Source: Flaccisagitta enflata
Lineage: Eukaryota; Chaetognatha; Sagittoidea; Aphragmophora
Reading direction: 5' to 3'
Assembly: GCA_965153355.1 (NCBI GenBank)
Contig: OZ231126.1
Coordinates: 67,270,001 to 67,334,000 of the forward strand
Length of the DNA stretch: 64,000 nt
In this document: one piece after another, positions 34,515 through 46,411 of the stretch
Numbering within the stretch: position 1 is the first letter of the stretch
How the letters are laid out: each line of letters opens with the position of its first letter
Program-made: the position numbers and the translations under genes
Notes under the pieces: model-generated
The model's database searches: none
The model's input: only the letters and a program-made list of their open reading frames with translations
What the model was told of the DNA's origin: nothing

Positions 34515-34808
34515 AGAAAGAGAGAGAGAGAGAGAGAGATAGAAAGATAGAGCTAGATAGTTCTCGGAGAATATGAGAGAAAGTGAAGAGAGAGAAGAGA
34601 AGATAGCTTAGGCGCCATGTCTGAGCATATTATTTATGCCTATCATTAAATGAACTGAATAAAAGAAAAATGTATTCTCTCTCTTTCTCTCTCTCTTTTT
34701 CTCTCTCTCTTTCTCTCTCTCTCTCTTTCTCTATCTTTCTTTTTCTGTCTCTCTCTTTTTCTCTTTCTCTCTCTCTTTCTCTTTTTCTTTTTTTTTTCTC
34801 TCTCTCTG
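34515..34808. repeat. Short (GA)n and interrupted (TC)n(TTTC)n tracts
   Basis: GA at 34519-34540 and an irregular TC/TTTC tract from about 34677 to 34808, with unassigned sequence between. Confidence 0.85.
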
Positions 34809-35032
34809 CAAAAACACATATATCTAACAATTACAACACCCTGTACTATCACTACATAGTGAATCACAATTTTCACAAAAAAAACTCTTATATTCTTTCT
34901 TTAGAATTGCTTTTCTAGATCAGATCCAAGATCCCAAACTTTACTCAAAAATGTTTATGTTCCGGATCCGGTTCTTAAGCTGAAATAAAAGGCAATGATA
35001 ACCAGATCCCTATGAAATGATACAATTGACCT

Positions 35033-35142
35033 TGATGAAATGAAAACATTCTCATGGGAAACACATATGTTTGTTTCTAATTGAATAAAAACAGAAATTT
35101 TCGAAACATATGTGTTTCCCATGATAATGTTTTTATTTCATC
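35033..35142. repeat. Inverted repeat, arms about 41 bp
   Basis: TGATGAAATGAAAACATTCT and CATGGGAAACACATATGTTT are repeated in inverse after a loop of about 27 nt. No target duplication is clear. Confidence 0.8.
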
Positions 35143-35239
35143 ATAATAACCACCATATATGCAATATCGTTGAAAAACTATAATTGACCTTGTTCCGCGA
35201 TTGAAGATCCCTGTTCCGTTAATGGCAGTCTAAATGCGT

Positions 35240-35420
35240 TGTGGGTCAGAATTGGCCTCAAAGGAGACAAAGCCCTGAGGATAGGGGGGGGGGCCGACAT
35301 ACGGACGTACGGACGTACGGCGGACTGACAGCCCGACAGACGGACGGACAGATGGTTGGACGGACGGACAGATTCCTCTTGTGTTCTACAGGACTTTGTC
35401 CCCTTCGGAGCCGGTGCCCA
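35240..35420 (-). repeat. Family G fragment
   Basis: A GGAC-rich stretch followed by CTTGTGTTCTACAGGACTTT and CCCCTTCGGAGCCGGTGCCC, one inverted arm. Confidence 0.75.
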
Positions 35421-35429
35421 AAAAGGAGA

Positions 35430-35434
35430 GGGGA

Positions 35435-35466
<32 letters not shown>

Positions 35467-35625
35467 CAAAAACAAAAGACAGAAAGAAGGAAGAGGAAAA
35501 GAAAGAAGAAATAAGTAGTGAAAAAAAAAATGAATGCAACCAAAAAAAAAAAAAATTAGGAAAGAGAGAAATGAATAATTTAAAAAATTACATAAAGAAA
35601 GCCACAAAGGAACATTAAACAAGGC
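35430..35625 (+). repeat. GAAA/AAAG purine tract
   Basis: Irregular purine low-complexity sequence. Confidence 0.8.
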
Positions 35626-35659
35626 CAACACCTATAAGTCGCATGCGAGACATAAATAG

Positions 35660-35840
35660 CATGACTTAAATTGACTTGAAATGACTCAAGGTGACCTGAG
35701 ATGACTTAAAATGACATAAAATGACTTTAATGACCATATTGACCATATTGACTTAGGTGACTTAATATGACTCAATATGACTTAGAATGACTTAAAATGA
35801 CTTAGAATGACTTAGAATGTCTTAGAATGACTTGTAATGG
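35660..35840 (+). repeat. 10-bp minisatellite
   Basis: Units ATGACTTAAA, ATGACTTAGA and related forms in tandem. Confidence 0.85.
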
Positions 35841-35869
35841 CATTTGGGAAGGAGCTGTGAGCCCAAAAA

Positions 35870-35969
35870 CCTAAAAAACGCCAAAAAAGTAAAAAGGGGA
35901 CCGACCAACCGACCAACCGACCGACGGACCGACAAAGCGGGGTGTAGAGTCGCGTAGCACGCGACTAAA
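35870..35969 (+). repeat. Family H 3' portion, C subtype
   Basis: GACC run, GCGGGGTGTAG and the hairpin AGTCGCG..CGCGACT followed by AAAAAA. The 5' end is not recognisable. Confidence 0.75.
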
Positions 35970-36358
35970 AAAGAGAAAAAGAAAGAAAGGGAACAACTGC
36001 CTCCAAAGAAGGGAGATGTTCACTCAGTGAAATAATCATTGATTCTTAAAACAAGTTGAATCACTGTTCACCGCTCAAAAAACCGTGAAATTAGGTTCCG
36101 CCATTAACTTCTCTTTTCAACCTACTTCTTCTCCTTTTTTTCTCTACTTTTTCCTCTCTCTGAATTAGTCGGGGAATTTCAATGAATAGAGAAAGACAAA
36201 AGAAAAAAAAACGGACCATGAGAGGCTGAGACAAAAACAATGGAGCAAAGAGAAAGAAGCAGAAAAAAGAAAACGTAACTGAAAATTGAGGCAAAATAAA
36301 AAGAGCAAATAAAGAAAGAAAAGAAAGACAAAAATAAGAAAAGGGAGAAACCAACAAG
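35970..36358. other. Unassigned purine-rich spacer
   Basis: No gene or repeat family recognised; AAAG-rich from 36180. Confidence 0.4.
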
Positions 36359-36886
36359 AACAAGGCCAGATACACGGCTACCAAAGTCGCGTGCGGTTGG
36401 GCAGGGGCCATATTTGCGGTCACCAGACTATTTAGGCAGGAGCAGCGAGGTAAAAAAAAAATCATAAAAAAAAGTAAAGTGTGACCAATAGGGTGGTCGG
36501 GAAATGGGTTAAATTTCATATATTGATATACTAAGGCCCTTTGCACAAATATACAATAAAAGAGGGGTTTCTCACAAGTTGGGGTGTGTAATCAAACAAA
36601 AAACCTTGTCGGCAAAACCATAGGCTTACTATGGGGACTTTTTTTTTTTGCCATAAGAAGCCCATAGTTTTGCCGACATGGTTTAATCTTCAAATTCAGA
36701 CCTCTGCTTGTGGGAAAACCTTCTTTTTTGGTACATTTATGCAAAATACTAGAGTATATCATTTTTTGAAATTTGACCCTATTTCATGACCTCCCTAGTG
36801 ACCAACCAACCGACCGACCGACCGACCAACCAACCAACCAACCTACGAACAGAGCGGGTTGTAGAGTCGCGTGCACGCGACTAAAA
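36359..36886 (+). repeat. Family H repeat, C subtype, split by a hAT-type element
   Basis: AACAAGGCCAGATACACGGC start, AAAGTCGCGTGCGGTTGGGC box, interruption at GTGACCAA, GACC run, 3' hairpin AGTCGCGTGCACGCGACT then AAAAAG. AAGA on both sides may be its own target duplication. Confidence 0.9.
36489..36797. mobile_element. Non-autonomous hAT-type foldback element (309 bp)
   Basis: Ends TAGGGTGGTCGGGAAAT and (inverse) TAGGGAGGTCATGAAAT, with exact 8-bp duplications GTGACCAA at 36481-36488 and 36798-36805. Inverted arms span almost the whole element and meet in a TTTTGCC..GGCAAAA centre. Confidence 0.9.
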
Positions 36887-36947
36887 AGAAGGAGTATAGA
36901 CTCAATGAGGGAAAGAAAGGGAGAAGGAGACGGAAAGAAATAAAGAA

Positions 36948-37166
36948 ACAAGGGCCACTATTGTTGCTGATGGGTGGGCAGGAGCAACCCCCATCCCCAG
37001 CCCCAATACACCCCCCACACTTGAACATACACAAAAGGTATCTAAAACGCGCGTTTTCCCACTTTTCAATGACGGACCAACGGATCAATGGACCATCAGA
37101 CGGACGGACGGATGGATGGATGGACGGACAAAGCCTCTTATAGAGTTGCGTGTCCGCAACTAAAAA
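36948..37166 (+). repeat. Family H repeat, T subtype
   Basis: ACAAGGGCCACTATTGTTGC start, GATGGGTGGGCAGGAGC box, GGAC run, hairpin AGTTGCG..CGCAACT then AAAAAC. Confidence 0.85.
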
Positions 37167-37220
37167 CAGGAATAATGTAAACAGAGAAAGAAAAGAATGA
37201 TAAAAAGAGAGCAAGAAAGA

Positions 37221-37464
37221 AACAAGTGACGCGCGGGGTCACAATATCGTTGCGGACGGGTGAGCAGGGGCAGCCAACCCCCAGCCTCACACCAACTCCC
37301 TTCCCACACTCTAACATACACCCACACAAATTCAATTATAACTGCAGCATCGTAATTGCGCGTTTCTCGCGATTTCAACTCGAGCGTGACGGACGGACCG
37401 ACGTACCGACGGACAGACGGACGGTCAAAGCCTCTTATAGAGTTGCGTGTCCGCAGCTGAAAAA
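37221..37464 (+). repeat. Family H repeat, T subtype
   Basis: 5' hairpin GTGAC..GTCAC, GTTGCGGACGGGTGAGCAGG box, GGAC run and hairpin AGTTGCG..CGCAGCT. Confidence 0.85.
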
Positions 37465-37945
37465 GGCAAAAAAATAAGGAAAGAAAGGAAGAGAGGAAGA
37501 AAGGAAGAAAGGAAGAAAAGAAGACAGGTAGGTAGAAAGAAGAAAGGATATTTGGAAAAGAAAGTAGTACAAGAAAGAAGTAAAGAACAGTGGATGTGGA
37601 TGGATAGATAACAGAATGAAGGTAGCAGAAAAATTCTGTTAACAGAACAAACGAAAAAAAAAAAATGAACGAACAAACAAACAAACAAACAAGATCCATG
37701 AAAAAATTAAACCGACTTACAAAAGATGGAAATATCAAACATACAAACAAACAGTAAAGTATACAATATCTAAGACAGGAGAAATTAAGTCTGAGAGCGA
37801 GATCCTATAGTGAGAGGAAAAAGGCAGAAGTAATGGAGGAAAAAAAACAAAACAAGGCAAACAAGATTTGAATGTGAAAAAAAAGCAGGACACACGACGG
37901 GAAATGGATGGCATTAATCTGGCTCGCAATGGGGGAGGGGAAAAA
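37465..37945. other. Purine-rich spacer
   Basis: GAAA/GGAA runs, AACAAACA runs and unassigned sequence. No gene. Confidence 0.4.
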
Positions 37946-38187
37946 GGGCGTGTTTCTAGTAAAGACAAAAAACGCGTTTGTTCCCGTGAAACGCGATAAC
38001 AGCGTAAACACATATTCAAGAATTTCAACTGTCCCATGAGGGAGTGAGCGAAGTGAGTGAGCGAGCCCATGAACAAAGCGAGCGCTGCGGAGCGAGTGAG
38101 TGGAGTGAGCGGTGCGAGCGAACGAACGTAGCGAGCGACCGAGTGGCCCTTTCAAAACGCGATCGTCTTTGACTAGAAACGCTCCCA
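37946..38187 (+). repeat. Family S repeat, near full length
   Basis: GGGCGTGTTTCTAGTAAAG start, GTGAGCGAAGTGAGTGAGC core, GACTAGAAACGCTCCC end. AAAG occurs at both borders. Confidence 0.9.
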
Positions 38188-38934
38188 AAGAGTCCTATGG
38201 TGAGAGGTGGAGGAGAGAAGTGGAAGATAAGGGAGAGTGAGAGATAGGGAAGGGGGGTTGTAGATAAAATGCTTAAAAGCAAGTGTTTTAAAGGAATCTT
38301 GGTACATCCAGCTGTGTACCCGTTTACTGGATTAACTCAGGATTAGACTAAAAAATCCGACAGCGTGAGCCAAGCCATGACCTCAGTTTTATTCACTGTT
38401 GATTCGATGAATAAGATGATGATGATAACTGAACTTTTCAGCTCAATCCGAGTTCAAAAACAAAAAAAAAGGAATTTTCTGACATTTCATCAGACAGAAG
38501 CCGACGGACGCGGTGAACGATCGCGACCGAGGCAGGGGAAAACTATGTACAGAAAGAAGCACAATTATAATTAGAGACACAGAAAACACAGATGGGGTGA
38601 GAGGGGGAAAAGGTTGTGGTAAAGGTTCCGTTCATAGGCTCGTTCGCTCACTTCGCTTACTCTCTTTGCTTATTCACATCGCTCACTCCCTGGTGAGAAA
38701 TAAGAATTTCATTTGAATATGATAATATCCACGTGCGCTCTCTTGAACGTGCAACTCCAAGAGATTGATCCCCTCTTAGTTTGCACGGGCAAGAAAAAAA
38801 AGTGTATTATTAAGCTTTCAAGCGAATCCGTGAGGTATTAGAACGCCTGTGGCACATTAATACTTAAATGCTCGCGACGTTTTGATACTGGAAATCTGGA
38901 ATACTCATGAATATCAAAGCGTGGGAAAAATACA
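38188..38934. other. Unassigned spacer with a family S fragment
   Basis: A minus-strand family S fragment lies at about 38629-38715 (GGCTCGTTCGCTCACTTCGC). A plus-strand acceptor-like GAACTTTTCAG at about 38445 precedes a short Lys/Ser-rich frame ending at 38520, too weak to call an exon. Confidence 0.35.
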
Positions 38935-39370
38935 TGTAAGAAGGGAAAAAGGAAAGAGGGGAAGAAGGGAAGAAGGGAAGGGAAGAAAGAAGGAAGAAGG
39001 AAGGAAGGAAGAGGAAGAAGGAAGAAAGGAAAGAAGAGAAGAAAAGGGAAGAAGGGAAGAAGGAAAGGAAGAAGGAAGAAGAGAAGAAGGAAGAAAGGAA
39101 GAATAAGGAAGGAAGGAAGGAAGGGAAGAGGAAGAAGAAGGAAGAAGGAAGAGAAAAGAAGGAAGAGGGGAAGAAGGGAAGGAAGAAGGGAAGGAAGAGA
39201 AGGAAGAAGAAGGAAGAGGGAAAAAAGAAAGGAAAAAGGGAAGAAGGGAAGAGGAAGAAGGAAGAGGGAAGAAGGGAAGAAGAGAAGGAAGAAAGGGAAG
39301 GAAGGAAGGGGAAGAAGGAAGAAGGAAAGAAGGAAAAAGAAGAAGGGAAGAAGGGAAGAAGGGAAGAACG
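38935..39370 (+). repeat. Long polypurine tract (GGAAGAA-type)
   Basis: About 430 bp of irregular GAAGGAAG/GGGAAGAA with almost no pyrimidines. Confidence 0.95.
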
Positions 39371-39482
39371 GAAGAGCTAGGATTGATTTATCAAAACATA
39401 GACGGCATTGATGTTGAAGAAAAAAGGTGGGAGGTAATTCTTTACTAGAATCGCCCGCTCCGAAGATACGGATTTCATACTG

Positions 39483-39568
39483 ATAAACAAAAAGGTCCAA
39501 AAAACTTTGACAGACAGTATTGGTCGGATAAACAAAAAGGTCCAAAGAACTTTGACAGACAGTATTGG
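39483..39568 (+). repeat. Two tandem copies of a 44-bp unit
   Basis: ATAAACAAAAAGGTCCAAA then AACTTTGACAGACAGTATTG occurs twice with few differences. Confidence 0.85.
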
Positions 39569-40042
39569 TTGAATACAATGGCAAAATGTACTTCTTTTCG
39601 ACTATTGGCGTAGTTTACATTTTTTGTTTCGAAACTCTTTTTCTTGAACTCTTGAGAAAAAAGTACTGCAGTTTCATCATGCTAAGGCCAACCAAAGACC
39701 AATGGAAATGCAAGTAAAAAGGACTATCAAGTCTTGGTCTTTCTATGTTTTTTCTTTTCACGATTTGGACTTTATGCGCACATGAAAAGCATTCCACAGC
39801 CAATTCTTATTCAAGTACAACTCACTCGCTTTCCCTGAACCGCTACCACCTTTTTTTCATTCTTGGATGCAAGAAATTGCCTTTTCTTATCTCTTGTATT
39901 GGCAATAATAAAAATCTGCCTGTTACAGATAAGATTTGTTATTTTGCTGGTCCCTTGACTTCCTGTTTTGCAGTTGGTCTCACAAGAAATGTTATTTTGA
40001 AAATGGAAGTGCATGTACGAATGTTTTTTTTTTTTCTTTTTA
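39569..40042. other. Unassigned spacer with a pogo-like fragment
   Basis: ATTGGCAATAATAAAAATCTGCC and GTTACAGATAAGATTTG at about 39897-39950 resemble the interior of the TA-target element at 14288. Nothing else recognised. Confidence 0.35.
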
Positions 40043-40213
40043 GTCTCGGTCTATCGATCCATCGGTCAGTCGGTCCGTAATGAACGAGTTGGAAAGTGCA
40101 GAAACGCGCATTTCCGCTCCGACAGGTGTTTGTGCGTGTGAAAAGGGGTTGTGGAGGGGGTTGTATGCCCCTGTCCACCCGTCGGTGACGATATTGAAAC
40201 CCCGCCTTACTTG
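40043..40213 (-). repeat. Family H repeat, diverged
   Basis: GGTC-type run, CCCCTGTCCACCCGTCGGTG box and GATATTGAAACCCCGCC end. The 3' hairpin is decayed (TTTAGTCTCGG). Confidence 0.65.
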
Positions 40214-41149
40214 CTTTTTTTTCTTTCTGGTAATGGAAAGACGTCGCGTCTTTTGTTTTGGCTCTCCTCTATAATCGTGCAGAAGATTATTTCCATCAGC
40301 TTGTATTGCCCAAGAGTATGTTTTGCCCAAGAGTATGTCTTGCACGAGCGATCATAACATTGCTTCAATTAATGGATTTTGGTCGTATGTGTCGACGAAT
40401 ACATTATAAGACACCAAAAGCAATACCGGAAAAAAAGACATCCTGTTGTTGTAAATTTCTGTAACCCAAATACCTCTAATTGATAGTGCAAAAACGAGAT
40501 AGGTTTCAAGATGTTTTTGAAGGTTGGATGTATGAACTGATCAACATAGCGCCAGCAAGCGACTAATGAGCCAATTATACTTAATAAAAGTTGATTCCTG
40601 CTCTTATGGACAAGCTACTTACGGAATTCCACCGTGACTTTATGATTGCTGTGTGAAATTGTCGCATTAATGTTGACGAAAATAAATGTAATAATAATGA
40701 TAATAATAATAATGAATGCAAAATCATACCCCCTTCAACATGTTTCTCTCTCTTTCCCACATTGGCTATAACAGAATTCATCTATAGCAGATAAGATATG
40801 TTAGCCCCTTGAACTCCGTTAGAATGGGAATTAACAGTACTTATATTGTTGCTGCTCCATCTACGATGCCTTTATGGTACAATTCAGTGGGATATTTACG
40901 AATCCCATTTATCATCATAAAAGGCTGTCCAACACAACAAAATATTCGCGCAAATGAATAAGATGCAAAAAAACATCATTTATTATTATATACTGCCATG
41001 GCCAATATCCGAAGGGAAATTGATTCTGGAAATGGTTGGATTGAATCAAACACTTTATCTCTCGACTGATTGTTTCCGACAGATTGCACTGGCGCAAAAG
41101 AATCTTTGGAGAGAAAGATGGTAAATGATGAGAAACGGAGAAGGAGCTG
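40214..41149. other. Unassigned region
   Basis: About 0.9 kb with a small GCCCAAGAGTATGT duplication near 40310 and AATAAT runs near 40690. No gene or defined element. Confidence 0.35.
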
Positions 41150-41625
41150 GCGATAACAAAGGGTGGCTTGCTGTGCTATGCGGAAATCAGTACGAAAAGT
41201 ACATGCATGATAAAGACTCTTAGGAGGTGGCAATGATAAAAGGTGGCTAGCTGAGTTATACGGAAATCAGTATGAAAAGTACATGCACAATACTCTAAGG
41301 AGGTGGCTGTAACAAAGGGTGACTTGCTGAGTTAAACGAAAATCAGTTGAAAAAGTACGTGCATGAAAAGACTCTTCAAAGGTGGCAAAAATGAAAGAGA
41401 CTAGCTGAATTTTACGAAAATCAGTTTGAAAAGTACATGCATGATAAGACTCTTAGGAGGTGGTGATATTAAAGGGTAGCAAGATGAGTTATGTGGAAAT
41501 CAGTACAAAAAGTACATGCATGAAAAGACTCTTAGGACGTGGCGAGATAACAAAGGGTGGCTTGCTGAATTGTATGGAAATAAGTACTTGCATGGTAAGA
41601 CTCTTTTGAGGTAGTAAAAAAATTG
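41150..41625 (+). repeat. Minisatellite of about 78 bp, six units
   Basis: AAAAGTACATGCATGA-type markers fall at about 41201, 41281, 41357, 41437, 41513 and 41588. Units also share GGAAATCAGTA and GACTCTTAGGAGGTGG. Confidence 0.85.
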
Positions 41626-41977
41626 CGGGTCGTAGTTTTAAGGGTTAAGACTTTACGGAAATTGGCTTGGAGATTGTCTACTATGGGATGAAACATAAGA
41701 GGAGGTGGTATGGGCAAGATGTGGAGTAGCTGGTAAGGAACTGACAGAATGATGGCTTGAATGGCAAGAGGCTGAGGTGGGGGGGGTTGGAATGGGAGCA
41801 ACAATGGGTGAAATATCGGAAAGAAAAGATTTTCCTTTAGAAACAGTTTACGTGGAATGATTCGGTGGAGGAGTTGTAGTGGGAGGGACAAGGCGGAGAC
41901 AGATGAGTTTTGAGAGAATTTTGTGGATGAGGATGGTTATGAACAATCGAGGGAGAACAGATGAAATGTAAAAAAAA
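41626..41977. other. Unassigned spacer
   Basis: G-rich on the plus strand near 41770; no gene recognised. Confidence 0.35.
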
Positions 41978-42117
41978 ACAAGGCCGGATACACGGCAATC
42001 CAGTCGCGGACGGTTGGGCAGGAGCAGCAATGCGAAAACCGCTCGCAATTCAGAAATGTGACGGACGGATGGACGGACCGACATGGCAAGGTGTAGAGTC
42101 GCGTGTCCGCGACTAAA
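41978..42117 (+). repeat. Family H repeat, shortest complete copy (C subtype)
   Basis: Only 140 bp: ACAAGGCCGGATACACGGC, CCAGTCGCGGACGGTTGGGC, CAGGAGCAG, a short GGAC run, GGTGTAG and the hairpin AGTCGCGTGTCCGCGACT then AAAAA. A useful reference for the family. Confidence 0.92.
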
Positions 42118-42704
42118 AATGCTGGGAAATAACTCATATCGAGAAAAGTGTGATGAAGATTGAAGAACAAACATTTGAGGGTGAACTGATGAGTTATATG
42201 AGAATTGGCTGGGAAATGACTCGCATCGAATGAAATCGAGAGAAGAGCGGTAGTAAGAGTGGATGAGTTTTACGAAAATTGACTGGAAATTGGCTATCAT
42301 TTAAATTGTCCCATGAATATCGTTGGTCTTTGTCAGAGGAGCACAACAAGATTTCTTTTTGGTAATTGCGGTTCAAAAGTCTGCCTCATAGATGTTCATT
42401 TTTTGCGCAAGTTAAACATTCTTCCCATCGTTTTCCAGCCAGTCTGTCATACTATCAGTGTAGCACTATGCAAATAAACAATAACAATCCTCCAAGTTGC
42501 AATCGTACAGGCATAGAGATTATACTTTTTTTATATCAAATAATTGTTGCCGTGAGTGCGCATTGGTGCATTTGGACCGGAGCGGGTAGGAGCGGGCAGG
42601 AGTAATCTAAGAAAAAGGGTGATAGAGAGCATTCCATTGCGTCAATGGTTAAGGTCACAGACGGAACAAGCAAATAATTGAAGAAAGACAAAGATAAGCA
42701 TGGA
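42118..42704. other. Unassigned spacer
   Basis: No repeat family or splice-supported exon recognised. Confidence 0.35.
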
Positions 42705-43040
42705 CAGTCTATGGACAAAACGAGGAGAGTAGATTTTGCTGATCACCGTTATGACGCTTGGGTGTAGTTGATTTTAAAATGTAGGTTTGTAATTGCCTCA
42801 TAGAAATTTACTAAGTACTGAAAGAATTTTTAAGTACTGACAGAATTAACGTTCAAAATGCAGGTTTGTAATTACCTCGTAGAAAACTACTGAAAGACTG
42901 AAAGAAACTAACGGAAGAACGATTACTACCTGTAGTAATCGTTTTTGTGTTAGTTTCTTTCAGTCCTCAGTCATAAACTACGCCAAAGCATCATACCGGT
43001 GATCAGCAAAATCTACTCTCCTCGTTTTGTCCATAGACTG
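42705..43040. mobile_element. Family K foldback element (336 bp)
   Basis: Both ends read CAGTCTATGGACAAAACGAG and arms extend through GAGAGTAGATTTTGCTGATC for at least 60 bp. A second inverted pair (GACTGAAAGAAACTAAC) lies inside at 42890-42970. TGGA at 42701-42704 and 43041-43044 is a possible 4-bp target duplication. Confidence 0.8.
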
Positions 43041-43138
43041 TGGATTATGATTATGATTATGCTATTAATAGTAATCACAAAGAAGAATCATTCAAAAATT
43101 TTGTAAAAAAACTTGATTAGTCTGCGTCCTGTGTCGTA

Positions 43139-44144
43139 CAGTGCGGCGCATAAAAAACAGGACAGTACATTTTCATATATTTCTCGGCTCAAAATGATAA
43201 AATCATATCTTTATAGGTGACCAATTTAAAGCTCTTCAAAAGACGAAGCGTTCGCTGCAAACCGCGTTTAAATAGGTCAATTGGTTTGGACGCAGTGACG
43301 CTCTAAATAGAAGCTATAAAAAATGGAATGGGAAAAAACTAACCATGGCAAAAAAACAAAAAGCGAACAACTTGTTTGTCAGTGTTTCACATCCATGCAA
43401 TGAGGAAAACATAGCAAAATCTATGACCGTTTTGAAGCTCTGCAAAAGATCTTTCAATTGACACCTTTCTGGATGCCTTAACTTTAACCGTTTAGAAATG
43501 GCATTAGGATGAAGACAGGTTGTCAAAAATTTGGAAATTTACTACGTGATTTTAAGGGGTTAGCTTTATCTTTACATAAAAATCAAACGCATTGAGTGAG
43601 ATATCTGTTCTTGGCGCCATTTTGAAGAAAATTCGAAGCTCTTTAATTTGCCCATGGATATCAAGTATCAAAGACAATCCTAAGCTTCATCATTGACAAA
43701 AACAGAAAGACTTAAATTGCTTGTTGGAAAAATTTGAAATGAGCACTTTTTTTAAACAGTGATTTTTTTCTTCAAACCTATGCCATGTCTGAACGAATAA
43801 AGCTACAATGACCAGCAACGTCGCATTTGGAAGATTTTTTGCAGGGCTTTCAAACGATCATGAATTTTTTGTGTCTCAGGCCAATGGTTAAGCAGAAACC
43901 AGCATTGCAAAGTGTCCTATGCCATAGTTACTTTTGCAGTTTGGTGCCGCCTCACCATCGACTACCTCGCCAACTTATTTGCCACGTTGCCACGCTCTAT
44001 GGAGCTTGCCATCCTGGCCAAAGGCGGATCCATCAACTTCAAACACATAAGCGATGTATTCATCCGTATTTGGTTTCAATAGTCCATTTTTGCGCAATAA
44101 TATGCTATTGATACAAACTGTCCTGTTTTTAATGCAGCGCACCG
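43139..44144. mobile_element. TA-target, Tc1-like non-autonomous element (1006 bp)
   Basis: Ends CAGTGCGGCGCATAAAAAAC and (inverse) CGGTGCGCTGCATTAAAAAC, flanked by TA at 43137-43138 and 44145-44146. Subterminal inverted arms include AAAGATCTTTC and CCGTTTAGAAATGGC words shared with 56521-57118. The 94-codon frame inside has no transposase features. Confidence 0.8.
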
Positions 44145-44227
44145 TAAATCAAATCTTTGCAATTTTGCTATTGCAAGTGTGATAGAAGTCATGATTTTGA
44201 CTTTAAGCCGAGACATTATTTTTTGAT

Positions 44228-44303
44228 GAAAATATGTGTTCACGCTGTAAATGCGATTAACGTGAATGATTTGCGTTTGTTGTCCTCACTGGAAACACAC
44301 CCA
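44228..44303 (-). repeat. Family S fragment
   Basis: ATATGTGTTCACGCTGTAAA through CACTGGAAACACACCC; only one end is present. Confidence 0.75.
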
Positions 44304-44473
44304 ATGTGATGAGAGAATCTCATCACGTTCCATTGACTCATGAGAGTCGGGCAGTAAAAAAAGTCTTGCATGGTCAACCAATTTCGTTCTTATGATTGTT
44401 TATTTGAAAGAAAGAGAGATAAACAAGTTAAAAGTTAAAGCGAGAAATATCAGATTAGCCGCCTTTATTGGTA

Positions 44474-45119
44474 CAGGGTGTTTCAAATCAAATATAAAAA
44501 AATCAAATCAAATATAAAGAAACAATGCCATTCTTCTTTTGAAAATGCAGAAATAGTTTTGAAAAATTCAAAGAGCACTTGAGCACTTGAGAATGCAAAA
44601 ATAGTTTTGAAAAAATTCAAAGAGCACTTGAGCTCCGGTTGTTTGTGTGAAAATTTAATTAGTCTGAATAAAACAGTTTAGCCATAATATCAGGATGAAG
44701 TAAAATAAATATTCACAGCTGAATTAAAAGTAACCTTTTTTTAATCCTGGAAATTTTCTTATAAATTGGTCTCATTTCTAAACCGCTTGAGCGACAGATG
44801 CCCGATTGGTCTCAAATCAAAGAAAATTTCATAAGCTATAATTTGGGACCAATCTGGCATCTGTAACTTAAGCCATTTAAAAATAGGAGCAATTCAAAAA
44901 AGAACTTTCAGAATCAAAATCATGTTCAGAGAGTTTCTCTTATAAATGCTCATTTTACTTCAAATTGATGTTGTGGTTAGAATATTTGACCCAGACCCAT
45001 GAAATTTTTACACAAAAAACCAAAGCTCATGAGCTTTTTTTTTTTTCAGAATTATTTTTATATATCAAGCCGCAGAATGTTATCGTTTTCTCATATCTAA
45101 TTTGGCATGAAACACCCTG
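44474..45119. mobile_element. TA-target element (646 bp)
   Basis: Ends CAGGGTGTTTCA on both sides, flanked by TA at 44472-44473 and 45120-45121. The centre folds on ACAGATGCC..GGCATCTGT (about 44797 and 44852), and a block of about 62 bp near 44545-44640 is duplicated. No transposase. Confidence 0.85.
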
Positions 45120-45121
45120 TA

Positions 45122-45607
45122 GAGTAGTTGATTCGAAAGGGTTCAAGTATCAGTTCCTTAAATGATACCTTATCAATAAGTATATCAATCTGTACTACAG
45201 ATTCTGTAGAATGTAGAATGTAGAACGTCAGTCGTGAAACCATGGAAATCTAAAAAAGCAACCAAATCGGTTGATTCTGGCCATTTACCAAAAAAGTCAA
45301 TGATGATTTGAGCCTGTGTCTTTTACATAACTTTCAATCTCTACGTAAGATTCAAACTGGCGCCCTTTCATTGGAAATAATTTGAGCACTGTGGATCATA
45401 TGAACCGACAGCGTACATGTACTGTTGGAGCGCTGTGGGCCATACAAATTGTCTGCGTTCACACTGTCGGGGCTCAGTGAAGAAGAAGAAGAGAGATCAA
45501 GTCTTTTATTTCGCGATCATCGTGAGCCGAGGCTTGAGGCCATTGGATGTAGCCACGGGGGCGGAAAGGACGAAAGATCAGAAATGGGCGGTGGCCTTCT
45601 GTATATA
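45122..45607. other. Unassigned spacer
   Basis: No splice-supported exon recognised. Confidence 0.35.
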
Positions 45608-45875
45608 GGGCGTGTTTCTAGTGAGCGCCAAAAACACGTTTGTTCCCGTGAAAGGCGATAACAGCGTGAACACATATTCAAGAATTTCAACTGACCCACG
45701 GGGGAGTGAGCGAAGTGAGTGAGCGAGCCCGTGAACGGAGCGAGCGAGCGAAGCGAGGGTAGCGAAGCGGAACGCTGCGGAGCGAGTGAGCGGAGTGAGC
45801 GGTGCGAGCGAACAAACGTAGCGAGCGACCAAGTGGCCCTTTCAAAACGATATCGTCTTTGACTAGAAATGCCCC
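45608..45875 (+). repeat. Family S repeat, full length
   Basis: GGGCGTGTTTCTAGTGAGCG start, core with GTGAACGGAGCGAGCGAGC, and GACTAGAAATGCCCC end. TATA flanks both sides. A family K foldback starts 7 bp further on. Confidence 0.9.
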
Positions 45876-45882
45876 CTATATA

Positions 45883-46411
45883 CAGTCAGCAGACAAAACA
45901 CAATAGGTATATATATCACTTGGTTGGTTTTGATCCAACCCACTGATGTTGAACAGAATGCTGTAAACAACAACTGGTTGTTGAAATTACAGCCGGCTGT
46001 TAAGTTACAAAGTAGGCAAAAATTCAACTTTCACCAAAAAGGATGAGACCTGCAGATTCATAATTCTGATGAAATTTGAAGAAGTTTGATATGTCACAAC
46101 ATATACTTTTACATGAAAATAAAAAAAAGTTATCATTGTTCAATTTAATTATAACGCAATGTTAAAAAAAAAAAATTTTTACAAATAGTGTTAAGTGTGA
46201 CATATCAAACTTCTCAGAATTTCATCAGGAATATGAATCTGCAGGTCTCATTTTATTCTGGAAAAATTGGATTTTTGCAAACTTTGTAACTTAACAGCCG
46301 GCTGTAATTTCAACAACCAGTTGTTGTTTACAGCATTCTGTTCAATATCAGTGGGTTGGATCAAAACCAACAGAGTGATATATATACCTATTGTGTTTTG
46401 TCCGCTGACTG
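45883..46411. mobile_element. Family K foldback element (529 bp)
   Basis: Ends CAGTCAGCAGACAAAACACA and (inverse) CAGTCAGCGGACAAAACACA. Arms of about 230 bp are nearly perfect inverse copies (ATAGGTATATATATCACT, AACAACTGGTTGTTGAAATT, GAGACCTGCAGATTCATA). TATA at 45879-45882 and 46412-46415 is the target duplication (or TA). Confidence 0.9.

Noticed and set aside
43827-44111. Transposase in the Tc1-like element
   Set aside because: The 94-codon frame lacks a helix-turn-helix pattern and any D-D-D/E spacing; it also lies within inverted-arm sequence.
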